Positions 1 to 13,235 of a DNA stretch of 64,000 nt are shown here, in pieces. The stretch covers positions 14,325,001 through 14,389,000 of the forward strand of contig CM072807.1 in NCBI GenBank assembly GCA_037013495.1, in the 5' to 3' direction. The position numbers and the translations under genes were made by a program. Under the pieces are notes generated by a model. It made no database searches and was not told where the DNA came from. It saw only the letters and a list, made by a program, of their open reading frames with translations. How positions within the stretch are numbered: position 1 is the stretch's first letter; every line of letters begins with the position of its first letter. The stretch comes from Hippophae tibetana (taxonomy: Eukaryota > Streptophyta > Magnoliopsida > Rosales > Elaeagnaceae).

Positions 1-1080
1 TCTAGTTATAGGTAAACTACTAGAAGACAAGCCCACAAACCTATACTCAAAAAAGTCAACATCATTTGATTTTATAACTACATCATTTAAGTTATAGAAT
101 TTATAAGTTTTACTATTCATAGCATATCATATGAATACACATTCATATGCTCTACTAGAAAGTTTATTTCTTTTAGAATCAGGGTCCTAACATAGGCTAA
201 ACAACTTTAATTTTTAAAATAAGTTAAGCTAGGTTTCTTATTTTTTAAAATTTCATAAGGTGAAATTATACTAGTAAATTTAGGCACTCTATTTAGAACA
301 TAGAAAACAGTTAATAAAATTTCTCCCCACCAATGGGAACTAGTAGCAGAGTTTAATAAAATTGCAACAAATGATTCAGTAAAAATTATATTTTTTTATT
401 TCAGCTTTGTCATTCATTTTAGGAGAATAAGGTGCAGTTCTTTTCACAAATAATTCTATGAGTTTTATAAAAAACATTGAAAAAATTTGAATCATATTCA
501 GTGCCTCTATCACTTTGAAATCTTTTTTATTTTTCTGTTAAATTGATTTTTAATTTTAGTCATAAATATTTTATACATGTCAAATGCTTTATTTTTATTT
601 TTCATTATATGTACATAAGTATAGTCTGAATAGTCATCAATAAAAATTATAAAATAATATTTTCCATTTCTTGTTAAAATACCATCAAGTTCACATATGT
701 TAAAGTGTATTAAGTCGAAAAGTTCAGATTCTCTAACTAATGATTTATGTGAAGTTTTGGTTATTTTAGATTGACTACAAAAGTCACATTTTTCAAAATC
801 ATTCAAAAATAATTTAGGAATTAGTTCTAAGGTATTCATGTTCTTGATTAAGAGTTTATTAACATGACAAAGTCTAGCATGCTAAATATTAAAAGAACTC
901 AACATATAAGCAGAAGAAGAAGCTTTATTAATTTAAACATGTCATCAATGGCGTACCATTTTTTCAACAAAAATATTATTTTTAGTTATTGTACACAAAT
1001 CAGTCCCTATAGTTTAAGTAAACCCAACTTTGTTGATTCAGGTATGTATTAATAAGATATGAACAATATTACCGATATAT
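1..1080 (-). pseudogene. Ty1/copia pol fragment (GAG-pre-integrase and integrase)
   Basis: Read on the minus strand, this is the middle of a copia polyprotein. Near 870-840 there is a pre-integrase stretch (LCHVNKLLIKN), then a zinc-binding CxxC pair (KCDFCSQSK) near 790-770. The integrase core start follows, with FIDDYSDYTYVHIMKNK around 650-600. Beyond the open stretch 839-510 the homology continues in other frames towards position 1: a piece like AYVRT and then NLNDVVIKSNDVDFF, typical of the region after the integrase core. Several frameshifts and stops mean it cannot be translated. The element continues off the left edge, so its LTRs and RT are not visible here. Recognition rests on motif pattern only. 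Confidence 0.75.
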
Positions 1081-2510
1081 TAAAATATATTATTTGTGTT
1101 GAGTCACAGACTAAGTCGCTCTCTTTAAGATGTTTTGTTACTCTATCTGAATTTGTGCAAGCAAACACTACCTCGTCATCCCTAGGATAAAACAACCCAT
1201 AATCATTTTCTATTTCAGAGCTTCACTGCATTGATGATGTCCAGAATGCTATACCTCTAAAGTATTTATGTTGCTCGGAAAATTGGAAAAACAATTTTGA
1301 ATTTTCTTTTTTTAGGTTTGCTATGAAGAGTAGTTTTATGAGTTATGTTTTAAAACTGAGTTATGATCCTTTTTTTAATAGTTGAAAAATATGAACGTGT
1401 GTGCTACGTTCACAAAATAACGGCCACAAAGAAAAAATTCACAAAATAACGACCACAAAGAAAACTTTCACAAAATGACGGTCATAAAATTGGTGATGCA
1501 AATTGCATAAAAACGAAATTTTTGACTGTTGGAAAAAATAATTTTAATTATGATTTTTTTTTCAAAAAAAGAAGTACCACACGCACACGCACTCGACAAG
1601 ACTGATCAAACGACAACAGCGACGCTCGCGCATGTAGACTCACATTTGTTTTTTTTTTTATAGAAAGTCTGCAGTGAGATGATCTTGAATAAAAATAATA
1701 AAAATAAATTAAATTAATATATTTTCTTAATTTTTATGAATGTTAATATTGTGATATTCTATTTTTATTTTAAGTTGCGATTAACGCATGCTTAATTATG
1801 ATGGAAATACAATACTTTTTGCTGAAAGGTCTTCACTATACAGTGTCGACCAATAACAATTTCTCACAATTTTAATCAAAATGATTCCAACTTAATTAGT
1901 TTAATATTTATTTTTCTTTTTAATTAATATTGTGTGTGTTAAGTTTTTTATGCATTAAATTACATATAAATATTAGATTAGATGTGAATTTATTGATACA
2001 GGATATATATTCAAATAATTTCATAGGAAAATCCTTCTTTACCCGACTATTGCTCTCCCGAGTTAACGCATACGGCCCTCGTAGACTCGTAGCACATCGT
2101 CATTTGGCACAATAATTATCTTTTATATTAGACCTTTTAAATATTTGGATTATTATTTCCAAAAGTAATTTTGTTTGTGTATATTTTAATGAATGATTAA
2201 TTATATTTTATGTTTATAATATATGAAATAATTTATAAAAATATTTAAAATATTAACTTTGTTGTAATTATATACATAATATATGAGTAATGATAAAAAC
2301 ATATTTAATTTTAAGTATACTTATATCATTATCTATACATTATGAGAATAGTTATAATTTTAAAAATACATTTTATAAGATTTTTTTTTCATTACTTATA
2401 TGTTGTGAGTATAATTATAACAAAATAAATATTTTGAACATTTTTACAAATTATTACCTTGAGTATAAAACATAATTAATCAATTAATTAAATTACTTTA
2501 ATAAATGACA
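1081..2510. other. AT-rich gene-free stretch
   Basis: No coding homology is visible on either strand. It contains the 29-bp tandem repeat listed separately and a slightly more GC-rich patch near 1570-1640. The 61-residue open frames at 1930-2115 and 2290-2475 have the composition expected of random AT-rich DNA. Confidence 0.6.
1409..1494. repeat. 29-bp tandem repeat, three copies
   Basis: The unit begins TTCACAAAATAACG and recurs at 1409, 1438 and 1467, an exact 29-bp period. The second copy differs by a few bases and the third is more diverged. No gene overlaps it. Confidence 0.85.
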
Positions 2511-3534
2511 TATAAGGGCTTGTTTGGTCATTAAACAAAAGTTATTGTATCTTTGAAAAAAAATATTAGTTTCAAAAGAAATCCAACTGTTTGGTTGGAA
2601 TTGGGCAAAAAAATTTGATAAATCAAATTAGACTAGAAAATTGAATTATTTCAAACCATCTAACTCAATTTGTTATCTAATTCAATCAAATCCAAAAAAT
2701 TTAACTTTTTCAAGTCAGAGTATTTACATTGTTATATTTTAACATGATGTTTCCAAGTTCAACATTTATGAATAGCAAAAAATTATTTTATTGTTTTAAA
2801 TGCGAGTAGATAAACAAACAAAAATGTTATTATTATTAGGGTGACCTTATTTCAAATTAGTATAAAAGAAGTTAATAATCCAAAAATCATCAAGCTATTT
2901 CTTAATTGATGATAATATAAAATAGTTTTGATATATATTAAAGTGTTTTTATTTTAAACATTTTATATTAAATTAGAATAATTTGAATAATCTAATTTTA
3001 TCTAATTTGATATATATGAATAATTCGATTCAATTTATTTAAATTTTACAAAATTTACACTAGATGGTATTTTATCCCCCCTTACATTTGGCCTTGTTTT
3101 CAAGTAACTGTTTTAAAAATAATGTGAACTAAAAAAACAAAAAAAAAATGAAATAATCTCGACCGTGTTTTCACTGTTATTCTAAAAAAACCAAAACCTT
3201 GGAAAATACATTTTATGTTGAGGTGATTTTCGTTAGGTAATATATATATATAATTTTGGATCTTATGTATAAATATAATTGTATTAATAAAATTATTTAT
3301 TTTAAAAAAATGATTTAAATTATTATATAATTTATTAAATAATATATTTATTTTTATCTTGTATTTTATGTTAATATTTGATTTAAAATATTGATATTAT
3401 TTCTAAAAAATAACAAATGTTATGTTATTTAAATTTGATAAATATAGTAGTATTAATTATCAAATAATAATTGATATTTTTTCACAATTATTAATTTAAA
3501 AAATATCTTTAAACACAAATTTTTAAATTTGATA
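2511..3534. other. AT-rich stretch with possible MITE-like heads
   Basis: Two same-direction sequences of the kind seen at ends of small hAT-like elements are present: GGGCTTGTTTGG at about 2517 and GGCCTTGTTTTC at about 3091. I could not find matching inverted ends or target duplications, so no element is called. There is no gene. Confidence 0.25.
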
Positions 3535-4740
3535 AATACAAAGATGCATTTTGGTATTTATTAATGTATAAGAAAAATATAGAACATAACTAATGAACAG
3601 TAAAAAAACTAACAAATATAAAAAATGAATGAGATATAAGTATATTTTGATATTTATTTATATATAAAAATAGATAAAAATAAAAAAAATAAAAAATAAT
3701 TAAAATGGTACACAATAAAACTAAAAAAACAACTATTTTATAAAAGTGTATTTATTTTATGGATACTTTGATATTTATTTGTGTTATAAATTAAAAAATT
3801 ATTTATTTTAGAAACATTTTGGTAATTATTTATGTGTAAAAAATAGTAAAACAATAGAATGAAAGAATAAACAATGTATTATTCCTTCGTTATTTCCATC
3901 TTTTATTTATAATTATAAAAAGTGTATTTGTTAAGGATATTTGGATATTTATTTATGTGTATAAATAAAAGTTTAGTTTTTAGAAATATTTTGATATTTA
4001 TTTATATGTATAAATAAAAAAATATATATTAATTTTAGAAAAAGAAGCACTAAAAAGAGTAAAAAAGAAAGAAAGAAAGAAAGAACAAACTTGAAAACCT
4101 TTTTTTATATATAAACATGAAGATAAGAAAAAGATAAAACCTAAAAAGGTAAAAAATAATCAAAGTACATAATAAAACTAACAAGATTAAACTAACAAGA
4201 TTATTTAATTTAAGAATATTTTGGTATTTAATTATATGTATAAATAAAAAAAGTTTTTATTTTAAGAATATTTTAGTATTTATTTATTTGAAAAAAAATA
4301 GTGAAACGAGAATAATTAATATACTATTTATTAGTTATTCATGCTTTTTATTTATAATTACAAAAAATATATTTATTTTAATGAAATTTTTGTATTTATT
4401 TATTTTAGGAATAAAAGTATATTTGTTTTAAAGATATTTAGTATTTATTTATATGTATAAATAAGAAAAATCTATTTACTTTAAGGATATTTTGACATGA
4501 AATTGTATAAAAAAGTAGTAGAATAGTGAAATGTGAGAATAACCAATATAATCTTCATTAGTTATTCTCGTTTTTTATTTATAATTATAAAAGTGTTTAT
4601 TTTAATGACATTTTGTTATTTATTTATGTATATAACTAAAAAATGTATTTGTGTTAAGAATAAAAAGTATATTTATTTTAATGATATTTTGATATTTATG
4701 TATATATATAAATAAAATTTTATTTATTTCAAAGATACTT
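3535..4740. repeat. degenerate AT-rich repeat field
   Basis: A module close to TTTGATATTTATTTATATG recurs, diverged, near 3549, 3645, 3764, 3816, 3936, 3989, 4217, 4268, 4383, 4437, 4610 and 4687. It is usually followed by TATAAATAAAA. A second module (TTAGTTATTC followed by TTTTTATTTATAATTA) occurs near 3880, 4335 and 4555, so there is a higher-order arrangement. Copies are unevenly spaced (about 50-230 bp), as expected of an old tandem array or repeated local duplications. A short GAAA run lies near 4065-4085. Confidence 0.6.
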
Positions 4741-7700
4741 ATTATTTTTTCCATTAAATTAATATCTTAAATTAATTAATTTTAATATTATGATAGAGTT
4801 TATAAAGATTATAAATATTTTTATTTATTGAATTAATCTTTTGAAATTAAAAATTGTATAATTCTTATAGATTTTTACATAATATTAGTTTTTCGATTGA
4901 TCAAAAAATTTGGACCTCACATCATAAAATAAATACATTGAAATAGACATTCCAAAAATAAAAGAGACAAGTGATTGAAATAAAATAAAATATAATAAAA
5001 TAAGTTAAAAATATAAAATTATGTGCTTTGTAATAAATAAAGATTATAATTTGAAGAGATGTTAAAAACAATATCTCACATTTATTAAATACAATGTTAT
5101 GATATAATTTATAAGGATTGTAGTTAACATTTTTGGGTTTAAAAGACATAATTTATAAAATTTGACAACTAAATCATTATCTTACCATTGTTTTGTATTA
5201 ATATATATATTTTAAAAGTAATTACATTATTTACACATTTTAATTGGAATTCATACCTCATACATTATACTTGTTGAATTCAAATATATATTATTAAACC
5301 ACAAATTTATTGATAATATTTTTCATTAATTAAATCAAAAATTATTTTTTATTACAACTTAATATATATAACTATTTTTATTAAATATACCAATTTTATA
5401 TATAAAAAATATTTATCCAAGTTGTAATTTTTTAAAAACAAATATCACATTTAAAGGCACTACTTATAAAATAATTTTGTTTAGCAACAAGCATAACTTA
5501 ATAGCATGAAGCCCAATCGAGTATTATAAAAGTATGAGATGATTCTATGAGTAAATTACACTTTAATAATTAACTTCGAAATTTATTAATGGAGTGGGTA
5601 TTAAAATTCTTGGTGGTTGAAATTTAATGCACTTTGAATTAAAATAATGGAAATAATAATTTAATTATAAATTCACTAAATAATTTGTGGTTTAAGAGAT
5701 ATTAATACTTAATTTTTTTCCAAAAAGTAAATAAATACACATAATTTATCAGCTATTTCTTAAAAACATTTACTGATACAATAATTGATTACTCTATACA
5801 TTTTAAGAGATACTAAACAATAAACTAAAAATTTAAAAAAAATTAAAAAAAATGGTCATACTTATGAATAATGGAAAATGCAAAGTAATTCATTTGAAGT
5901 GAAAAAAAAGGAGAGACAGAAAAGGTTAAAATAATAATAATATAAATTTTTTAAAAAACGATGATAAATGAAAAAAATAGTGGGAGGAAAGCTGATAATA
6001 GAAAAAAATAATATTAATTTATTTATTTTAAATATATTATTTAATTATCTAAGTTATTTTAAATTTATTATTTAATTATTTGAAATATATTATCTTTAGA
6101 TAGATATTAAAAAATAATATAAATTTAATGATATAAATAAAATAAATATAATAATTTAATAAATATTTTTGAAAGTTTACCATTAAACATAAGTAAAATG
6201 ACTTTTAAAAGTCCACCATAAATGTTTGATCGGATGAAGGGCTTTCGTGTAGCTTTTGTAGTTGTGCTAAATAGTGATGTTAGATTTTATAATCACAAAA
6301 TTAAAAAAATCTTTTTTTGAACCTCTTTACTATTTCTTCAAATAGTAGAATTGTATTAGCTGGAACATTATATGTAATACAACTCAAGTAATTAAATTAA
6401 ATTTAACTTAAATTATAAGGTTTTTTTTATTGTTATTAAGTTGATTTAGATTTAAAAATTATATAATGGATGTACACGATAAATTGATTTTTGAAACTAA
6501 ATTTTTTACAAGAATTAATTTAATCTATACTTATATTATATTATATATTTTTATTTTTTATTTTAATATAATAATTTTATTTAATATATATATATATATA
6601 TATATAATAAAACTAATAGTTTTTATTTGCCCACTTCAGACTAATATACACTTAACGTTTTCAAATTTTAAATAATCATGTTATGTTTTTTTACCCTAAT
6701 TTATGAGCCCCAAATCCCAACGCAAAGGAAAGTAAAAGACCCCAAGTCTATCATCAAGTTATTGAATCTAAATTAACTATTGTTTATGCAGGTAATATAT
6801 TAAATTGATGAGAAATTAAATAATAAATAAGTATTTATTTATGTGCTATTTAAAATTTAAAATTGATTATATGATCTCTATTTATTTATTGTTTAAAATA
6901 AACCAAAACCCTTGTAGATCTAAATTTTAGTGGATTGTTAAAGTATAATATTTAATGCAATATATTATTTAATTAATATTAAATTAAATAGTAAATAAGT
7001 GCTTGTTTTCGTATTGTTTGAAATTTAGAATTGAGTAAATGATTATTGTTTATTTATTATTTGAAAAAAATCAAAATCCTTCTGTAGCTAAATTTTAATC
7101 CATTATTAAAGCATAATATTTAATATAATAGTTATTTAGTTATTAAAAATAAATATTATCTAAAAATTTACATATCCTAAAAAAACACATTAAAATATAA
7201 AATCCAATCCCATATCATCTGTAGGATTACATTTTAAAAATTGACATTATTAGTTCGGTTTAAACATAAATCTAAACCTCATCAAGTCATGTAGCATATA
7301 TATTTTTAATTAATAATCTATTTTCTCTAATTTAATTAACAAATATATTTATGTTATTCATTACATAATGATGAATAACATAAATTCTATTTTAAAATAT
7401 AGAATATCTAAAATTTAAGTATCAATTGTAAATATTATTATAAGTTATATAAAATATTATGATAATTAATAGTTTTTCTTTAAAAAATAATACTTTTAAA
7501 AATTGTATTTATAAAATTATCATAGTTTATATTCATCTTATATATTTTTATTATTAAAAAAATATAACATATATAAATAAATTAATATCATTTAAATTAA
7601 ATTATAATAATTTAAATCTGTTTAATATTTAATGTCTTTTAATTATATATTATTTAATGTTATTTTTTTTATTTTTTTTAAAAGAATAATACGAGTTATT

Positions 7701-7882
7701 TTAATAAAGAGGAATAAGGGTTTAATAAACTTAAAATTTAAAAATGGAAGGCTTATTAATTATGAGTTTACAATTCTTCACGTGTCTTTTTCATATGTTA
7801 GGTAATCAATGATTTTATAAACTTTGATGTCATGTTAGAGTTTCGGTGATTAATAGGACAAAAAAAATTTGGACGTTGCAAA

Positions 7883-7920
<38 letters not shown>

Positions 7921-10569
7921 ATATAAATAAAATGTATTAATTAAATACAAATGATAAAATAAAATTGAATATGAATAAAATGTACGATGGATTTGGCAAT
8001 AGCAAAGAATGATAATTATAATTTTCCATGCACGGCCGTATATAGGAATGGCAACAATAATTTTTAATACATCTCTTATTTTCTTGATTGATATATGTCA
8101 TATTTTTAGTAAATAAAACATTCTTTCAAGTTAAAAATATATTTTTGAAAAATCTATTTACCCATGTTAAATAAATAAGAAAATATAAATATAAAAGAAT
8201 TATTAACATAGATAAAATACAATATATCTAATATTTTAATTTTAAAAATATCTATAACAAATACAATAAAAAAATCATAAATATAAGAATTGTGATAAAA
8301 GACTTGTTAAATTATTATAAAGATTTAAAATTTATATTTTATTATTTAAATTAAAATAATAATTCAATGTGGTCATAATATATATATATATAATATTTAA
8401 ATATAATAAATTATAAAATAAAATATATATTTGTTATAGTTATAATAGTAATTGAGTGCAAATCAAATTGCAATGGATATAAAATATGTTCATTTAAATT
8501 TAAATATATTATATATATTTCAATACGAATATGATGTAATTATAAATTTGAAATCGGTTTGATCTTTAGTATCAAATCGAATTTTTTATTTTAGGTAGAT
8601 TTATATGATATTTTATTTTATGTTATTTTTATAAATTAAAATTTTGTTTTAGTAAAATATATACTTTGTTAATATAATGTAAAATGTCGATCAGAGAATT
8701 AGGAGATTATTACCATTCATCTTAAGTGAAAGTATCGAATTACCATTTTAATTATAGTTTTATTTAATAAGACAAATTTTCATTGCTAATTTTCGGAAAG
8801 GTCTTACAATTTGAAAGGAAAAATGATAAAGTAGAATCTTATAAAATATTACAATAAACAGTACATAAATAATTAAACAATGTAATTAAAGTTTTAGTAA
8901 CCATTCTGATTTTTGGTTTTTAATTTTTCATTAAATAATTGATTTAATTATTTCTAATTTTTTTATAAAATAATTACTTATGTATTTGATAACAATTTTT
9001 AAAAAAATCATAAATTAACTGCATATTATTTAATAACACCTTTTTATTTTTTGGATTTTTTTATGAAAATAAAAAAAACCAAGAATATTTTTGGTTATTA
9101 TTTTTTTAATCAATATATATACATAAAAATATTATATAACTTGATTTATTCTAAAAAAAATGAAAATCTAAAATTGTTACCAAACCTATGTGATTAAAAA
9201 TTTACTTAATAAAAAAAATTTAATTTAAAAATCAAAAATTAAAAATCAAAATCATTATTAAACATATCTTGACTTTTTAACTAATCTATTATTCATGTCA
9301 TGAGAAACTACAATAATTATCATTTATTTTAAAAATACAATTATATACTAACATAAAATTAAGATCTACCCTATTATTAAAAAGCCACAACGTGCATACA
9401 ATTATAATTTATGTAGTATAATTCTCAACTCTTAACATTATAAATTTAAATTTAAATCTATTTAATATAAGATTTTATTTATTTAATAAAAAAATAAGAT
9501 CTAGGTGATTACTGAATGTATATACTTTAATCATGAATATGTAATTTATTAATTTCATCATCAAGTCACAAAAATTAACTATTCATGAATGTGTTAATTT
9601 TTATAGATATATTTATAATTTTGATATAATTTTAAATTTTAATACACCATCTGAAGTTTAAACTTCATTTTCTTTAATTTATTCACCTTTAAATATTACC
9701 TTTTCCCTATAAAAACGAAATTATTCATGGCGAGAAAACCTAGATCATAATCATGAATGAAAAATTAATATATAGTAATTCTAAAATATCTCCGGTTTAA
9801 TTAAACCAAATATATGTCATTATCAAAGTTTCTTTCTCAATTTTCGCCCCTTAAATATTAAAAAATAAAAGCTTTGCAATTCCTTTTCTCAGTTGTTATC
9901 AAATACTTGCAAAAGTAACTCTTAATCTTAGTATGTATGCAAAATAAAAAAAATAAAGAAAAAAACTTAATATATATATGCAGTCACGTGTAAACCACAA
10001 GTTCCAAGTAAATACGAAAATATGTTCGATAACATAAAATTAGATTATTTATTTACCTTAAAAGTAAATAAAAAATAATAATAATTATATATATATATAT
10101 ATAAATATAAATATTTTTAAAATAATATAATATTAATAATCTTATTTATTTTAAGGTATACAAATGATTTAATTTTATGTTTTATATGTTTGATAAATGT
10201 GATATAAGCGAAAAGTAATTACCACATTTAGAGGATTTGACAATTTATTAGTATTACTATTTAACAAAAGGCATAGATATGTACTAATATTTTCATAATA
10301 ATACTTTAGTAGTTTCTATATTTAATTTTAGGTACAATAATAGTTCACAATTATTATTTAATTAAAATTTTAACATGTATCATGTACATGTATAAAAAAT
10401 TAAGGGTAAACTTGTCTTTAAATATGTTTCTCGTCAAAGGATTACCTCTTAGTCTTCAACTCACCATTTCTTCTATAGTCTTTTACATGAGCATCCATCA
10501 CATGATTTACTCATGTAATGCAAAAGTATTAAGATATTTCTTTTTGCACTTATGTAATTCATATGTAAT
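4741..10569. other. long AT-rich gene-free stretch
   Basis: I see no protein homology, RNA gene or bounded mobile element here. Simple AT/TA runs occur at about 6592-6608, 7885-7913 and 10085-10103. The open frames at 4922-5149, 6466-6675 and 10382-10594 are short, rich in Ile, Tyr, Phe and Asn, and look like chance frames in AT-rich DNA. Confidence 0.55.
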
Positions 10570-10650
10570 GTCATATAGACTATATCTCCTTTAATTTAAT
10601 AGGTGGTTCTTTTTGTTACCTAATATGTCTTGTGTTATTCTTAATTTGTA
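10570..10650 (+). repeat. left copy of a direct repeat flanking the CACTA-like block
   Basis: The stretch around CTTTAATTTAATAGG, TTACCTAATATG and CTTGTGTTATTC is matched in the same order and direction at 13236-13310 (CTTTGATTTAATATG, TTACCTAGTATA, TTTGTGTTGATTA). Identity is about two-thirds by eye over roughly 70 bp. Origin unknown: an older duplication or remains of an element into which the CACTA-like block inserted. Confidence 0.45.
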
Positions 10651-11023
10651 TTAATATCATATAGTTTCTAATAATCGAGGTCATAAGTACACTCTTTGGT
10701 CTCAGTTTTCTAATAACCGAGGTCATAAGTATCCTTATAGCCTCGGTTTTCTAATAACCGAGGCCATAGGGTATACATAAATTAAAAAAATATAATAAAT
10801 AATTACAATATTAAAAATTAATATAAATTACAATAAATTTATTAAAAAAAATATTAAAAATCATATTATATTAAAATTAAAAGTATAATTACATTCGAGA
10901 GTTTATTATACACTAAAACATAATAAAACATCACTATTACAAATTGACTTTTTACTATTAATTACAAGCATAAATATGCTACAAAAATGATTATAATGAT
11001 AATTCTTGACTCCATCTTCTACA

Positions 11024-11221
11024 AACTAGCACCAACACCAGCGCACCAGCACCAGCACCAGTGCAGCGCACCAACACCAACGCTAGCGCAGCGCACCAGC
11101 ACCAATGCAGCACAACACAACGCACTAGTGTAGCGCAGTGCACCAATACCAGTGCACCGCACCAGCACTAGCGTAGCGCACCAACACCAGTGCAGCGCAA
11201 CGCAACGCACCAGCACCAGAA
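11024..11221. repeat. GC-rich minisatellite inside the CACTA-like element
   Basis: Diverged tandem copies of a unit near GCGCACCAGCACCAGTGCA (about 19-21 bp) stand out from the AT-rich surroundings. Read on the minus strand it gives a Cys/Trp/Val/Leu-rich 89-codon frame. That frame is a by-product of the repeat and not evidence of a gene. Confidence 0.75.
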
Positions 11222-12760
11222 ATTTCATCTTCATTTCTTGCATCTTTTTCTTTCTCAAGCCCATAAATTTCAAATGAGGTAGCAGCATCTCCTGAAACAG
11301 GAAGACCTATTAACTGAAATTCTCATCAAGTCTATGTAAGTGATTTCTCAACCTTCATTACGGATTTCTCATTATTTTATGAAAAATATTCATATCCATC
11401 AATGGTCTTCCCCCCAGATTGAGACCTGGTGCGCCTAGTATGCTTGGTACGCCTGATGTTGTTGCACCTGGTGCCTACCATGAAAAAGAAAACAGAAAAA
11501 AAAACTAGAATAACATGTGATCATCCATAGGCCTAATAGCAGCCAATTCATCATAAAATGTTTCATTTTATCTAAATAATCCAATACTTATAGATTATCC
11601 AAGGATGATTTTATATGATGTAAGGAACAATCTTTATATATTTGCAATATATTACAAAGTGCATAACATAGGTACTAATATATTCAACAATTAATTAATA
11701 TAATTAAAAAAACAATGTATTAGTACATGATCAAACCAAAGTTTTTTTTAAATAGAACTATACTTGACCCTAGGCACCAGCATAGGCACCCGGTACCAGC
11801 ACATGCACAACACCAGGTCAAAAGGTCCAATACGAAGTTGAGCATAGAGTCCAGCTTTCTGAATTGTTTTTATGAACCTTACTAGATCATATCTGTCTTT
11901 AAAATTGTAATAAAAAACACATAAAACAGCTTAAGCATACAAAGAAAATAATTCAGAGGGGAAAAAATTAATAAAGCACAAAAGTAAAACCAATGAAGAA
12001 GAAGAATGTCCACGTCTACCATGTGCTAGCTCTACCTATAAGGAGAAGGTTAGAACATATGCCATTAAACTACTGCAGTTAAAATATGAGGGAACATATG
12101 AAGCCAAGGAATCCAAAACCCAAAACTCTAGACCAAACACTCTCAGGGGTAGCATTAATTCACAAGCCAAACTTGCCCAACCAGAAATTAAAAGAAATTA
12201 AACCCACACTTCTTAGTTCACAGCAAAAAAATAAAATAAATTAAACAAGCCATAGAACAAGTTACCTCAAATAGAAATTTTCAATCCAAACATAAACAAG
12301 AAGCAACCGGGATCCTACAAACCCACACTAACTCAAGTTAACCTTAAAATACAAAACAAAAATAAAACACAAGAACAATCGGGCAACGGAATGAACCCTA
12401 GATCTTGAAAAAAATCAAATCAAGTTAACCACGAAATCTAAGATCAAATTGGATTTTGGAAACAATACTTAACCAGATCTAGGTTGTGAGCGATGACAGT
12501 ACAAACGGTTGGTCGACAAGGTGCGAACGGGGGAATATGAACATAACAAAACAGAGAGAAAAGAAGAAGAGATGGGAAAAAAGCTGGTGTAAATTTCGAG
12601 TGAGGGGCTGGAAAGGAGGAGCTGTTGGGGAGGTCATCATCAATTTCTTGAGGCGCGGCGCGTTGTAATGCGACGCTGCTCATTGAGAGGGATGAAGACG
12701 CGAGCTCAGAGGCCAAAAATGATTTAGGAAAAACAAATGGGAGATACGCTGATAAGGGAA

Positions 12761-12763
<3 letters not shown>

Positions 12764-12838
<75 letters not shown>
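12764..12838. repeat. long (AT)n microsatellite
   Basis: About 75 bp of uninterrupted AT dinucleotide (about 37 repeats), the longest simple repeat in the window, lying within the CACTA-like block. Confidence 0.97.
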
Positions 12839-12843
<5 letters not shown>

Positions 12844-13235
12844 GTAGTAGGAATTTAATTATAAAGAAAAAATGGAAAAAAGAAGAAGAGATAAAAAAAG
12901 TAAAAATTATATATATATTATCAAAGAAATAAAATACATTAAATTAAATTAATAATAGAGAAAAATAAAAAAAAATTGTAAAGTAATTTTTTATTTTTTT
13001 TAAATGAATGGCATATAGTATATTATTTCATTTCGGTTTTAAAAATATTAATTTTTTATTTTATTTTAATTATAATTATAGTTATTTAATAGTCATAGTT
13101 ATTAATAAAACCAAGGCTATATATATACACTATGGCCTCGATTTTTTATTAAACCGTGGTCAAAACCTTATGACCTTGATTTTTAAAAAAACCAAGGCTA
13201 AAATTCTGAGACCAAAAGCATATATTGTAGTAGTG

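Larger units (their letters stand above)
10660..13235. mobile_element. CACTA-like non-autonomous DNA transposon
   Basis: The right end, read inwards on the minus strand, starts CACTACTACAATATATGC and reaches TTTTGGTCTCAG. CACTA is the family hallmark. The left end is damaged but keeps CACTCTTTGGTCTCAG at about 10691-10706. Both ends then carry subterminal repeats. On the left these include CTAATAACCGAGGTCATA, at about 10668, 10709 and 10750 with the palindrome CCTCGG...CCGAGG. On the right, related copies lie at 13130-13200. No transposase is recognisable inside. The interior holds a GC-rich minisatellite, a promoter-like or 5'-UTR-like patch near 12400-12720, and a long AT run. The exact left boundary and a 3-bp target duplication could not be fixed. 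Confidence 0.55.

Noticed and set aside
2517..3110. hAT-type MITE bounded by GGGCTTGTTTGG and GGCCTTGTTTTC
   Set aside because: The two words are in the same direction, not inverted, and no 8-bp target duplication was found.
11019..11288. 89-codon Cys/Trp-rich frame on the minus strand
   Set aside because: It only reads through the GC-rich minisatellite; amino-acid repeats mirror the DNA repeat and the ends are arbitrary.
12444..12716. 90-codon minus-strand frame inside the CACTA-like element
   Set aside because: Begins plausibly (MASELASSSLSM) but has no family resemblance, no continuation and no splice context; may be captured 5'-end DNA but cannot be supported as a gene.
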